Source: Comamonas sp. GB3 AK4-5 | GTDB lineage: Bacteria; Pseudomonadota; Gammaproteobacteria; Burkholderiales; Burkholderiaceae_C | Length of the DNA stretch: 64,000 nucleotides | Assembly: GCF_041320665.1 (NCBI RefSeq) | Contig: NZ_CP166730.1 | Span: 2,790,001 to 2,854,000, forward strand | Direction: 5' to 3' | Shown here: piece by piece, positions 16,209 through 24,668 of the stretch | Numbering within the stretch: the stretch's first letter is position 1 | Layout: every line of letters begins with the position of its first letter | The notes under the pieces: model-generated | What the model was told of the DNA's origin: nothing | What the model saw: only the letters and a program-made list of their open reading frames with translations | Database searches by the model: none | Made by a program: the position numbers and the translations under genes

Positions 16209-17333
16209 ATGAATAACAACCATAAATACTACCCAATACTTAAATGCGTTATTATTTTATTCACATTTTTCATAATCATACCTAATGCTCTTTTAGCTCA
16301 TGCACAAGCATATTGTTCAATGAGCGGAAAGATGACGTCAGATGGCTGGAAAATGAGCTCACCCGGAACGGATTTTTATAATGGACAGGTTATTGGATCA
16401 ACAAGGGCAAGCGTTACCTATAATATGCCAGTACCTCAAAACCTTCCAATTGTTACAGCAGGGAGCCCAACAGCCGAGACCAGTCAATACAATGCCATTC
16501 CTATGCCGATGACACCAGGCGTTGGCGTACGAGTCAAATGGGGCGGGGGCTACAGCCCATACAATATCAATGTCACTTACCAAGCTCCAATTGGTACTAT
16601 TCTTACCAGAAGGTACTGGCAGGATGTATTTAGGGCAACATCCAGCTACAGCTTTCCAATTATATTTTATTACAATTACGAGATCATCGTCATTGATAAA
16701 GACAAATATAAAGGCGGTAAATTAATCATTACTGACTCAACGTCAGTTACAGCAATAACTGCAACGGCAAGACCCGGAATGATCCCACAATCTTGCGGTG
16801 GTGGTTTTATAAATTTGATGACAGCCGTCACGAATGAGCTTAATGTTCCTGAGCTACCAGAGCCTGCAGCCCCGACCTGCGCATCAGCGGACATTACGCT
16901 AAATACAAAAATGAAATCCGTCAACTCTTCTCAAGTGGCGTCTTATGGAAGCAGCAGAAACAGCGGAACGGCTGGAGAATTACCCCTTCGACTCATTGGC
17001 CGAAATTGCCCAAAAGGAACGGTAATTAAGGCTTATTTCACAGACGCTCGCTCGCCATCAGCAACGAATGATTACTTAAACTCTTCTAATCAATCTGTTG
17101 GTGTGCGTCTATATTACGACCAAGACCAAACACCAATAAAATTTGGCCCAACTCCGAATGGCTCTACACTTCCAACACGTTCACCAATCATTGAAGGTCC
17201 TGCGACAAACGATAACTCCACCCTTTACATTCCTATCACCGCACAATATGTGCGGCGCCCTGGTGTGACCGCCGGTGATTTGACGGCCGGTGATATGAAG
17301 GCAGCAACCACGGTCACCTTCATATACGACTAA
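16209..17333 (+). CDS. Fimbrial adhesin-like protein (374 aa), AT-rich orphan
   Basis: A long hydrophobic signal peptide (about residues 1-32, ending LLAHAQA) is followed by an N-terminal domain of roughly 200 residues with two Cys. A C-terminal pilin-like domain follows: CASADITLNTKMKSVNSS, a second Cys in RLIGRNCPKGTVIKAYFTD, and a terminal beta-strand ATTVTFIYD as in chaperone-usher pilins. Such two-domain proteins act as tip adhesins. ATG 16209 has GAGGAT upstream. Base composition is far more AT-rich than neighbours, suggesting transfer. No chaperone, usher or major pilin gene is in the window. Confidence 0.75.
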   Translation: MNNNHKYYPILKCVIILFTFFIIIPNALLAHAQAYCSMSGKMTSDGWKMSSPGTDFYNGQVIGSTRASVTYNMPVPQNLPIVTAGSPTAETSQYNAIPMPMTPGVGVRVKWGGGYSPYNINVTYQAPIGTILTRRYWQDVFRATSSYSFPIIFYYNYEIIVIDKDKYKGGKLIITDSTSVTAITATARPGMIPQSCGGGFINLMTAVTNELNVPELPEPAAPTCASADITLNTKMKSVNSSQVASYGSSRNSGTAGELPLRLIGRNCPKGTVIKAYFTDARSPSATNDYLNSSNQSVGVRLYYDQDQTPIKFGPTPNGSTLPTRSPIIEGPATNDNSTLYIPITAQYVRRPGVTAGDLTAGDMKAATTVTFIYD

Positions 17334-17436
17334 TCAAAGGAGATCAGAGAGGGATCTATTAGCGTCGCCTGGGGCCATACAAAAAACCGCTACTTCTTCT
17401 CAATCTCTATTCCAGCCCGTCCGGCCCAAGCCGCGC

Positions 17437-17460
17437 GGGCTTTGTCTTTTCTGGAGTCCT
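17437..17460 (+). repeat. 24-base leader repeat, copy 1
   Basis: Bases 17437-17460 (GGGCTTTGTCTTTTCTGGAG then TCCT) recur at 19297-19320 with two mismatches. Each copy combines the end of a terminator-like stem with a CTGGAG ribosome binding site and sits directly before an ATG (17463 and 19321). Confidence 0.7.
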
Positions 17461-17462
17461 GA

Positions 17463-18020
17463 ATGCAAACCGTTGCCGTGCTATTCGCCCGCGCAGACAG
17501 CACCTACAAGCCCCTTACCGACGTAAATATGTGGGATGCCGAGCGCGATGCACGCAACTGGCCAGGTGGCCGCCCTGTGGTTACCCACCCTCCGTTCCGC
17601 GCATGGGCACGGCTGCGTCTGTTTTCAAAGCCACGCAAAGGCGAACGTCTTCCGGCAGCATGGGCAGTACGGCAAGTCTGCCTGCGGGGGCGTGCTGGAG
17701 CACCCCGTGGGTTCACAGCTTTGGAAAAAGGCGGGACTTCCAGGGCCCCAGGCCAGCTCGACAAATATGGCGGATGGACGCCCCATTCACCAGCACTGGC
17801 GGGGGCATCGAGCCGAGAAAGCGACATAGCTCTACATCGTGGGATGCAAGCCGGCTGAGATTCCTGACCTTCCTTTGCGCCTTGGAGAGCCCGCCCATGT
17901 TGTCGAAAGCAGAAAAAGTCATGGATCAAGGCCCCGCATCACCAAAGCCGAGCGAGAGCACACGCCAACGCCCCCTAACCCCCAAGGCCCGTGCTCGCGA
18001 AACCCAGCGGTGAAGCTGCC
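17463..18020 (+). pseudogene. Frameshifted phage/accessory gene, conserved hypothetical
   Basis: The first frame reads MQTVAVLFARADSTYKPLTD and RPVVTHPPFRAWARLRLFSK up to WAVRQV. The sense then moves to another frame (ACGGVLEHPVGSQLWKKAG), returns briefly for DKYGGWT, and continues as HQHWRGHRAEKAT, a TAG, LYIVGCKPAEIPDLPL and AHVVESRKSHGSRPRITKAE. I recall this arrangement from intact proteins of phage-associated gene sets. At least three frame changes and one nonsense codon show the gene is dead. It marks the region as old mobile DNA. Confidence 0.7.
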
Positions 18021-18269
18021 AGACCAAGCTTTTCTGACCTTCTGCCTTCAGGGACATAGGGATAAGCCATGCTCGCCCCCGAAACAAACGCTTCGACAAC
18101 CTCAAAGACAGGGAGACTGATTCCTCACATGGAAAGAATGCTCCCATTTACATAGCACACAATCTACATCGATGTAAGTATTCGCCCGAAAACGGTTTTT
18201 ATGTCCGCAAGAGAGTAGTGTTCAGGTTGGCAGTCGATTTTGACTTGCCTTGACGGCCCGGAGGTCAAA

Positions 18270-18482
18270 ATGTCGATCCTCAACAGAGTTGCCGCTCTCT
18301 TTGGTGGCCCCCTGCAAATCCGCCCGGATATTAAAGACCCGATAATCGTTGGCGATGATTTTATTTATCCACCCCTACAAGAAGAACTCCCTGATTCTCC
18401 GTGGTTCAACAAGCACTCCAAGGAGCTTATACAGGCAAACAAAATACCTAAACAGCACAGAACAGCTGAAGAAGACTATTGA
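18270..18482 (+). CDS. Small hypothetical protein (70 aa)
   Basis: MSILNRVAALFGGPLQIRPD begins at ATG 18270, with GGAGG five bases upstream. The C-terminal half is charged (KHSKELIQANKIPKQHRTAE). No domain is recognised. It is followed by a terminator at 18599, so it is a single-gene unit within the accessory stretch. Confidence 0.55.
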   Translation: MSILNRVAALFGGPLQIRPDIKDPIIVGDDFIYPPLQEELPDSPWFNKHSKELIQANKIPKQHRTAEEDY

Positions 18483-18598
18483 TTCCGCACCTAAGCCTAT
18501 AGGCTATAAATTATTAGCATCAATTTTTATTTTAATTCTTGATAGTAAATAGGTACTTTCTGAACAGGGTGAATCTTCATCTGAATCGCCAGAAAATC

Positions 18599-18626
18599 AA
18601 GCCCGCTAACTGCGGGCTTTCTATTT
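18599..18626 (+). terminator. Rho-independent terminator
   Basis: Stem AAGCCCGC / GCGGGCTT with a 5-nt loop, followed by TTTCTATTT. It ends the unit of the 70-residue protein gene. Confidence 0.8.
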
Positions 18627-18749
18627 CAGAATTTATTGCTTACAAAAAATCCATCTCCGGCCTATTTGACTACACAGGAATATGATATTTAGGCGCATCC
18701 TTAACCATCAGAGGCCAATTCTGGCATTTGATAAATCTAGGAGTTAGTT

Positions 18750-18896
18750 ATGTCTGTTTTCCAAAATACCCCAGGTAAGGGTCAGCAGCCTGAAAACAAG
18801 CCCAGCCCTGCTCAGCAGGAACAGAGCCCCTCTCAGCAGGCTCGCCCAGGCTCTCCCGAGGAGCAAAAGAAGAAACCTGAGCAAGCTCAGCTGTAA
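18750..18896 (+). CDS. Very small Gln/Pro/Lys-rich protein (48 aa)
   Basis: MSVFQNTPGKGQQPENKPSP starts at ATG 18750 with AGGAG six bases upstream and ends PEQAQL. The composition (Q, P, K, E, S) predicts a disordered, hydrophilic peptide with no signal or membrane segment. A compact terminator at 18917 follows. The strong ribosome site, own terminator and conserved-looking spacing support a real gene despite its size. Function unknown; similar small disordered proteins occur in phage and island regions. Confidence 0.55.
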   Translation: MSVFQNTPGKGQQPENKPSPAQQEQSPSQQARPGSPEEQKKKPEQAQL

Positions 18897-18916
18897 TACC
18901 ACTACCACCTGAGTTG

Positions 18917-18937
18917 AAGGGCCTTCCGGCCCTTTTC
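18917..18937 (+). terminator. Rho-independent terminator
   Basis: Stem AAGGGCC / GGCCCTT around TTCC followed by TTTT, 20 bases after the 48-codon gene. Confidence 0.8.
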
Positions 18938-19068
18938 GCAATATCCAGCATCTACGAACACAATGTCTTGGTCGCACAGCGTGCAAGTCCTAGATATCGC
19001 AGGGCCACCCCATGCCAGCCCTGTGCAACCTGCTCGTGATCACAAGTTTGACTAAAGGGGACTCTCAC

Positions 19069-19254
19069 ATGAGCGAAACCAAGACAAGCACCCTGCTCCA
19101 CATCATGGAAAAGAAACTCTGGGATCTGAAGCGAGAGCAAGAACGAATCACGTACCCGCCTGGGCATGCTGCCCCTGTGCAGATGGACTGGCGCCAGCGC
19201 GAAAGCTACTCAGCAACTGACCTGGACTATCGAGGACGGGGCAAGGCCCCGTAG
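19069..19254 (+). CDS. Small hypothetical protein (61 aa)
   Basis: MSETKTSTLLHIMEKKLWDL starts at ATG 19069 with AGGGG eight bases upstream. The first 30 residues are a likely amphipathic helix (LLHIMEKKLWDLKREQERI); the tail is polar with Tyr/Arg. No family recognised. The next small gene follows through a terminator-like hairpin at 19282. Confidence 0.5.
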   Translation: MSETKTSTLLHIMEKKLWDLKREQERITYPPGHAAPVQMDWRQRESYSATDLDYRGRGKAP

Positions 19255-19281
19255 GCATCTACTCAACGCGACTTCTCACAC

Positions 19282-19303
19282 AAGCCCTGTTCTGCGGGGC
19301 TTT
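19282..19303 (+). terminator. Terminator-like hairpin overlapping the second leader repeat
   Basis: AAGCCC (19282-19287) pairs with GGGCTT (19297-19302) around a 9-nt loop; the T run is short. The 3' arm is the beginning of the leader repeat copy 2. Confidence 0.45.
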
Positions 19304-19320
19304 GTCATTTCTGGAGCCCT
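19297..19320 (+). repeat. 24-base leader repeat, copy 2
   Basis: This copy matches 17437-17460 at 22 of 24 positions and directly precedes the ATG at 19321, providing its CTGGAG ribosome binding site. Confidence 0.7.
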
Positions 19321-19422
19321 ATGAGCACATCCCAGCAGCAACCCCTTCAAGCGTTGCGTCAGCTGCGGCGCTCCATCCACAAAGAGCCCGCCAGAAGCGA
19401 AGGCCTACCCTGCGGGCACTGA
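19321..19422 (+). CDS. Very small Gln/Arg-rich ORF (33 aa)
   Basis: MSTSQQQPLQALRQLRRSIH begins directly after the leader repeat, with GGAG five bases upstream of the ATG, and ends GLPCGH. It may be the stub of a longer lost gene, since the same leader stands before the decayed gene at 17463. A terminator follows at 19465. Confidence 0.35.
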   Translation: MSTSQQQPLQALRQLRRSIHKEPARSEGLPCGH

Positions 19423-19464
19423 AGCGAGTGTCCTACTACCTAAATAAACCCCTATGACAACCAA

Positions 19465-19487
19465 CCCCGCGAAGCCGGGGCTTTTTA
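19465..19487 (+). terminator. Rho-independent terminator
   Basis: Stem CCCCG / CGGGG around CGAAGC followed by CTTTTT. Confidence 0.7.
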
Positions 19488-19967
19488 AGACCACACGAAC
19501 TGACAACCATCACCATCACTTCACGCCTGGTAGAGAAACACCTCGCTGCACAGCTCTTGCGCATTTCCATAAAAATCTTTGAGCGCCTTGTGCAGCAAGA
19601 CGGGATGCCGAAGCCTGCGCTATAGCAGGCCGGTCACCGATCTTGCGGTGACGTATAACGATCAATCCAACTTTTTCCGGCTTTACTGGCTTCAAGGCGC
19701 AAGCCTTGGCAGCCTTGAACGACAATAGTCGAACCAGCCTGCAACGTCTTGGCTTCCCGCGCGTCAAAATGCATCACAGCCCCAGATCAACGTAGGTTTC
19801 GGCGCTCGCACCAAAACTACGCCCAAAGCTGCCCAGCCTGGTGGAATGCGATGTCCCTGCGCTGGCTACACCACGGCGAAAACCTACGCGACAAAAGCCC
19901 AAAAGGCTATGCCTACCGAGTCCATAAATCTAGATTTACCCAGTTAAATCAATAGCTTAGAGAATCA
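19488..19967. other. 480 bases with no supported gene
   Basis: An 83-codon minus-strand frame (19767-19516, MTRGKPRRCRLVRLLSFKAA) is open, but it lacks a ribosome site and recognisable similarity. A plus-strand frame at 19749 is equally unsupported. This may be the right edge of the accessory stretch; normal high-GC core coding resumes at 19968. Confidence 0.5.
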
Positions 19968-20981
19968 ATGCAACCGATTAACATCGTGATTCTGGACGAC
20001 TACCAAGACGCAGTTCGCAAGCTCCACTGCGCCAGCCGCCTGGATGCCTTCAATGCCAAGGTCTATACCAACACCGTCAAGGGCCAGGGCCAGCTGGCCG
20101 TACGGCTGCGCGATGCCGACATCATTGTGCTGATCCGCGAGCGCACCCCCATCACCCGCCAGCTGCTGGAAAAACTGCCGCGTCTGCGGATGATTTCGCA
20201 GACCAGCCGCGTCGGAGCGCACATTGATCTGCAGGCCTGCACCGACCACGGAATTGCCGTGGCCGAAGGTATGGGCTCCCCAGTCGCCCCCGCCGAGTTG
20301 ACCTGGGCACTGATCATGGGTGCCAGCCGGCGCCTGCCCCAGTACATCGCCAACCTTAAGCATGGCGCCTGGCAACAGTCGGGCTTCAAGGCTGCATCCA
20401 TGCCCCCCAACTTTGGTCTGGGCACGGTGCTGCGCGGCCGCACCCTGGGCATCTGGGGCTATGGCCGCATCGGCCAGCTGGTGGCCAGCTATGCCCGTGC
20501 CTTTGGCATGGGCGTCAAGGTCTGGGGCAGCGAAGCGTCTCGCACCCGGGCATTGGCGGATGGCTACCAGATCGCCCATTCCCGTGAAGATTTTTTCTCC
20601 AGCTGCGATGTGCTGTCCCTGCACCTGCGGCTGACCCCGGAAACCCAGCACAGCATCACGCTACGAGATCTGTCGCTGATGAAGCCCACCGCCCTCTTCG
20701 TCAACACCTCGCGCGCCGAGCTGCTGGAGCCCGATGCCCTGGCCACGGCCTTGCACCAGGGGCGCCCCGGCATGGCGGCGGTGGATGTCTTCGAGTCCGA
20801 GCCCATCTTGCAAGGCCACGCGCTGCTGCGCATGGAAAACTGCATCTGCACGCCCCACATCGGCTATGTGGAGCAGGACAACTATGAGCTGTACTTTGGC
20901 GCGGCTTTCGAGAACGTGGTGAATTTCGTCGACGGCCAGCCCAGCAACATCGTCAATCCCGAGGTGCTGGCAGCGCGTTAG
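19968..20981 (+). CDS. D-2-hydroxyacid dehydrogenase family protein (337 aa)
   Basis: The NAD-binding Rossmann motif GRTLGIWGYGRIGQLVASYA and the catalytic set Arg (FVNTSRAELL), Glu (VDVFESEPI) and His (TPHIGYVEQ) identify a 2-hydroxyacid dehydrogenase related to SerA, PdxB and lactate/glyoxylate reductases. These enzymes interconvert a 2-keto acid and its D-2-hydroxy acid. Length (337) excludes the C-terminal ACT domain of full SerA. The gene is monocistronic, so no pathway partner fixes the substrate. The start follows AT-rich sequence with no clear ribosome site. Confidence 0.88.
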   Translation: MQPINIVILDDYQDAVRKLHCASRLDAFNAKVYTNTVKGQGQLAVRLRDADIIVLIRERTPITRQLLEKLPRLRMISQTSRVGAHIDLQACTDHGIAVAEGMGSPVAPAELTWALIMGASRRLPQYIANLKHGAWQQSGFKAASMPPNFGLGTVLRGRTLGIWGYGRIGQLVASYARAFGMGVKVWGSEASRTRALADGYQIAHSREDFFSSCDVLSLHLRLTPETQHSITLRDLSLMKPTALFVNTSRAELLEPDALATALHQGRPGMAAVDVFESEPILQGHALLRMENCICTPHIGYVEQDNYELYFGAAFENVVNFVDGQPSNIVNPEVLAAR

Positions 20982-21032
20982 CCCCTCTCTCCGCGCCCTG
21001 GGGAAGGTGCAGCAAACCGCTCTGTGGGTGCG

Positions 21033-21425
21033 CTATTTCCGCAGCGCGGCACTGTGCTCCTGCACGATGGCATCGGCCACGGCCGCACGCACCACATCTT
21101 CTGCTGCCACGCGCAGGCTGCGGACCAGCACCTCGGCATGGGACTGCATCACCTCGGCCACGGCATCGCGCAGCTGCGCTTCCAGCATGGGCTGCACCCG
21201 CTCCAGCAGGCGCGCCACTAGCGCCTCGTGCACCTGCGCCGCAGGCATCTCCGGCGCGGTGGGGGCGGCAAGCTCGGCCTCCCCGCCATGCGCCTGCTGC
21301 TGCCCTTCCAGGGGCTGCGCGGCCCCCTGCGCCGACTCGGCCGGCCGGCGAATGGGCAGCCCCTCGGCCACCACATCCGTCAAGGTCGGCACATAGCGCG
21401 GCGGCTGGCGTCCAAACGGCTCCAT
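21033..21425 (-). CDS. Hypothetical protein downstream of holC (130 aa, DUF2486-like)
   Basis: The N-terminus MEPFGRQPPRYVPTLTDVVA is followed by a Gln/Ala/Glu-rich linker and a long C-terminal helix (VHEALVARLLERVQPMLEAQ to the end). Burkholderiales commonly encode such a protein (DUF2486) right after holC. ATG 21425 overlaps the holC stop (TGATG), and GGAG lies five bases upstream, so translation is probably coupled. Function unknown. Confidence 0.7.
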   Translation of the reverse strand: MEPFGRQPPRYVPTLTDVVAEGLPIRRPAESAQGAAQPLEGQQQAHGGEAELAAPTAPEMPAAQVHEALVARLLERVQPMLEAQLRDAVAEVMQSHAEVLVRSLRVAAEDVVRAAVADAIVQEHSAALRK

Positions 21426-21856
21426 CACTGCTCCTTCAACACCAGGTCATGGCGCTGGATGGCATAGCCCTGTGCGGCATAGCCCTTCCAGCGCTGGCGG
21501 GCCAGTGCACGGTCCATATCGTCCAGCGACACCACCTCCACCACCCGCTCGAAAGCCTGCGGCGCTGCAGGCAGCGCGTCATGCAGGTTCACCAGAATCT
21601 GGTGGTACGGCGACTGGGCGGCGTCCTCCACCAGCACCACAGGCGACAGCGCGGCCAGTGCAGCGTCGCAGCCGGGCGTGGCATGCGCCAGAAAGTCGCT
21701 GGGCGCGCTCTTCCACAGGCGTGCAGACAAATGCGCCAGCACCGGTGCCGGCGCCGCCACGGTCACTCGGACATCGTGGCGCATCGCCTTGCGGACAAAG
21801 CGACACACATAGCCCAGCTTGTCCGGGGCGTTGAAGTGAAAGGCCACCTCGGTCAT
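21425..21856 (-). CDS. holC: DNA polymerase III subunit chi
   Basis: Chi links the clamp loader to single-strand DNA-binding protein. MTEVAFHFNAPDKLGYVCRF, RKAMRHDVRVTVAAPAPVLA and DDMDRALARQRWKGYAAQGY are typical HolC segments. ATG 21856 matches homologues; a GTG at 21868 would overlap the pepA stop by four bases and is the alternative. pepA, holC and the DUF2486-like gene overlap or nearly touch and form one operon. Confidence 0.9.
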   Translation of the reverse strand: MTEVAFHFNAPDKLGYVCRFVRKAMRHDVRVTVAAPAPVLAHLSARLWKSAPSDFLAHATPGCDAALAALSPVVLVEDAAQSPYHQILVNLHDALPAAPQAFERVVEVVSLDDMDRALARQRWKGYAAQGYAIQRHDLVLKEQ

Positions 21857-21864
21857 GGCTGCAG

Positions 21865-23541
21865 TCACGCGCCCTGGCCGGCACCGGGGGCCACGGCCTC
21901 CACCGCGGCAACAGTCGCTGCCGCAGCCGGAGCAGCAGTCACGCGCTTGGCCGCCGCTACACGAGGGCGGCGCTGTGGCTGGGGCTTGGCAGCCACGGCA
22001 GGCTTACTGGGCGCCGCGGTCTTGGCCTCCTTGGCGTCCTTGACCACCTTGCTTGCTTTGACGACCTTGGGAGCCTTGCCCGCTTTCTCGGTCTTGACCG
22101 CAGCGGCCTGGCCCAGCAGGTAATGCACCAGCAGACCCACGGGACGGCCTGTGCCACCCTTGGCGGCGCCTTCCTTCCAGGCCGTGCCAGCGATGTCCAG
22201 ATGCGCCCAGGGAATATCACCCACAAAGCGCTGCAGGAACTTGGCCGCCGTCACCGAGCCGGCGGCGCGGCCGGCCACATTGGCCACATCGGCGAAAGTG
22301 CTCTTCAGGCCTTCGGCATAGTCGTCATCCAACGGCATGCGCCAGCACAGGTCTTGTGCGGCTTCGCCGGCAAGGTGCAGGGCGTCGGCCAGCGCGTCGT
22401 TGCTGGCATACATGCCGCTACGCAAGCCACCCAGGGCAATCACGCAGGCACCGGTCAGCGTGGCCACGTCCACCAGCGCTGCGGGCTTGAAGCGGGCGGC
22501 ATAGGTCAGCGCATCGCACAGCACCAGACGGCCTTCGGCGTCGGTGTTCAGGATTTCAATGGTCTGGCCGCTCATGCTGGTAACCACATCGCCCGGCTTC
22601 ACGGCCATGCCGTCGGGCATGTTTTCGCAGGCGGGGATCAGGCCCACCACATTGATGGAAGGACGCAGCTCGGCCAGTGCGCGGAACACGCCCAGCACAG
22701 AAGCAGCACCGCCCATGTCGAACTTCATCTCATCCATGCCGGCAGCGGGTTTGAGCGAGATACCACCGGTGTCAAAGGTAATGCCCTTGCCCACCAGCAC
22801 CACGGGCGCTTGCGACTTGGCCGCGCCCTGGTAGTGCAGCTCGATGAACTGCAGCGGCTCGCGCGAGCCCTGGGCCACGGCCATGAAAGCACCCATGCCC
22901 AGCTTGGCCACGTCCTTGGGGCCATGTACCTTGCATTGGATGCTGTTGTTTTCCTTGGCCAAGGCCTTGGCGGCGCCCGCCAGCATGGTGGGTGTGGCGT
23001 GGTTGGCGGGGCGATTGGCCCATTCACGCGCCATGCCCACGCCAGCAGCCACGGCCTCGCCCAGAGCAAAAGCCTCTGCGGCTGCAGCCTTGTTTGCCAC
23101 GCCCACCGTCACGCGGGACAGGGCCAGCACCTTGGCTTCGGGCTTGGTGGCGGTATAGACATAGCTGACCTCGGCCACTGTTTGCACGGCAGCCGCCACC
23201 ACGGCAGGTGCGTCCAACGCAGCCAGGCAGACCACGGCACGCTTGCATGCCGGCGCCTTCAGCATGGCGGCCGCTGCGACCAAGGCGGTGCGCACGGCCT
23301 TGGCATCGCCAACGCCCGCGCCCAGCAGCAGCACACGGCGCGCGGCCACACCTGCGGGTTGGTACAGCGCCAGTTGCTTGCCTGCGGCCAGCTCCAGATC
23401 CCCGGCCTTGCGCGCCTGCGCAATGCACTGGGACAGTGGGTCCTTGCCGGGCTTGAAGCCCTCGGGCACCAGCACCAACAAAGCATCACATTTTTCGGCG
23501 GCAGCACCCGCCAGGTCCAAGGCCTTGAGATCAAAGTTCAT
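21865..23541 (-). CDS. pepA: Leucyl aminopeptidase PepA with an unusual basic C-terminal tail (558 aa)
   Basis: PepA is a hexameric M17 metallo-aminopeptidase that removes N-terminal residues from peptides; in E. coli it also binds DNA. The catalytic domain shows [20 protein letters not shown] (metal and catalytic Lys), the signature [14 protein letters not shown], and ends near [11 protein letters not shown] at about residue 488. The usual protein is close to 500 residues. Here about 70 more follow, rich in Lys, Ala, Val and Pro ([20 protein letters not shown]), resembling histone H1-like tails. The gene diverges from lptF with 23 bases between starts. Confidence 0.95.
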   Translation of the reverse strand: MNFDLKALDLAGAAAEKCDALLVLVPEGFKPGKDPLSQCIAQARKAGDLELAAGKQLALYQPAGVAARRVLLLGAGVGDAKAVRTALVAAAAMLKAPACKRAVVCLAALDAPAVVAAAVQTVAEVSYVYTATKPEAKVLALSRVTVGVANKAAAAEAFALGEAVAAGVGMAREWANRPANHATPTMLAGAAKALAKENNSIQCKVHGPKDVAKLGMGAFMAVAQGSREPLQFIELHYQGAAKSQAPVVLVGKGITFDTGGISLKPAAGMDEMKFDMGGAASVLGVFRALAELRPSINVVGLIPACENMPDGMAVKPGDVVTSMSGQTIEILNTDAEGRLVLCDALTYAARFKPAALVDVATLTGACVIALGGLRSGMYASNDALADALHLAGEAAQDLCWRMPLDDDYAEGLKSTFADVANVAGRAAGSVTAAKFLQRFVGDIPWAHLDIAGTAWKEGAAKGGTGRPVGLLVHYLLGQAAAVKTEKAGKAPKVVKASKVVKDAKEAKTAAPSKPAVAAKPQPQRRPRVAAAKRVTAAPAAAATVAAVEAVAPGAGQGA

Positions 23542-23564
23542 AATCGGTGTTTTCCTTTAAGCCG

Positions 23565-24668
23565 ATGTTATTCGATTCATCCATACGCAAAGAGCTGGCC
23601 CGCAGCTTTGGTGCCACCCTGGTGGTGTTGATCACCGTGGTCATGACCATGATGCTCATCCGCACCCTGGGCCAAGCTGCCAAGGGTTCCGTCAGCCCTT
23701 CCGACGTCCTGCTGGTCATGGGTTTCACCGTGCTCAGTCAGCTCTCCACCATTCTCATGCTGAGCCTGTTTGTGGCCATCGTGGGCACGCTCACGCGCAT
23801 GTACAGAGACAGCGAAATGGTGATTTGGTTCGCCAGCGGCCGCGGGCTGGCCAGCCTGTACCGCCCGCTGCTGCGCTTTTCCTGGCCGGTGGTGCTCATC
23901 ATCGGCCTGCTGTCGCTGTGGGTCTGGCCCTGGAGCAACCAGCAGGTACAGCAGATGCGCGAGCAGTTCGAGCAGCGCAGCGATGTGGACCGCATCGCCC
24001 CAGGAGAGTTCCAGGAATCCGCCAATGGCCAGCGGGTGTTCTTCATCGACAAGGAGTCCTTGTCGGCCGAGTCGGCCAGCAATGTCTTCATCGTGGACAA
24101 CACCCAGGGCAAGGAGGTGGTGACCTCCTCCAAGAGCGCAAGACTGCAGATACAAAACGGCGACAAGATGGCTGTTTTGGTGGATGGCCAGCGGGTGGAA
24201 ACCAAACCCGATAACGCCGGCCTGCGCATCAGCCAGTTCCAGGAATACAGCGTGCGCCTGTCCGAAGGCAACAGCGCCAGCGCGGCCGCCAAGCTGACCA
24301 AGGCCAAGCCCACGCTGGAGCTCGTGGGCTCCGACAATATCCCGGAACAGGCCGAGCTCGGCTGGCGCATAGGCCTGCCGCTGGCAGCCATCAACTTTGT
24401 GCTGCTGGCCCTGGCCATCACCAGCGCCAACCCGCGTGCGGGCAAAAGCACCAGCCTGGCCGTCGCCCTGCTGGCCTTTGTCATCTACTACAACCTCATG
24501 ACCCTGGGCCAGAGCTGGGTGGGATCGGGCCGGCTGACCATGCCCAGTTTTGTGCTGGGCCTGCATGGTGTGGTGCTGCTCATCGGTGGCCTGGCATTGC
24601 TGGCACGCCACCACCGCTGGTCTCCCGCACAGCTGCTGCCGCGCCGCAAACAAGGAGCCGCCGCATGA
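23565..24668 (+). CDS. lptF: LPS export ABC transporter permease LptF
   Basis: LptF pairs with LptG in the inner-membrane LptB2FG complex that extracts lipopolysaccharide. MLFDSSIRKELARSFGATLV is the typical N-terminus. Three N-terminal helices, a periplasmic jellyroll domain (about 130-270) and three C-terminal helices (AAINFVLLALAITSANPRAG and onward) are visible. ATG 23565 is chosen over the frame opening at 23547 by homologue starts. The stop overlaps lptG by four bases. Confidence 0.93.
   Translation: MLFDSSIRKELARSFGATLVVLITVVMTMMLIRTLGQAAKGSVSPSDVLLVMGFTVLSQLSTILMLSLFVAIVGTLTRMYRDSEMVIWFASGRGLASLYRPLLRFSWPVVLIIGLLSLWVWPWSNQQVQQMREQFEQRSDVDRIAPGEFQESANGQRVFFIDKESLSAESASNVFIVDNTQGKEVVTSSKSARLQIQNGDKMAVLVDGQRVETKPDNAGLRISQFQEYSVRLSEGNSASAAAKLTKAKPTLELVGSDNIPEQAELGWRIGLPLAAINFVLLALAITSANPRAGKSTSLAVALLAFVIYYNLMTLGQSWVGSGRLTMPSFVLGLHGVVLLIGGLALLARHHRWSPAQLLPRRKQGAAA

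Noticed and set aside
19516..19767. Minus-strand frame of 83 codons at the edge of the accessory stretch
   Set aside because: Basic composition alone is not evidence; no start signal or similarity.
15365..19967. The accessory stretch as a genomic island integrated at the tRNA-like gene
   Set aside because: The 3' end of the tRNA-like gene points left, away from the accessory genes. No integrase and no direct repeat of the tRNA 3' end was found on the right.
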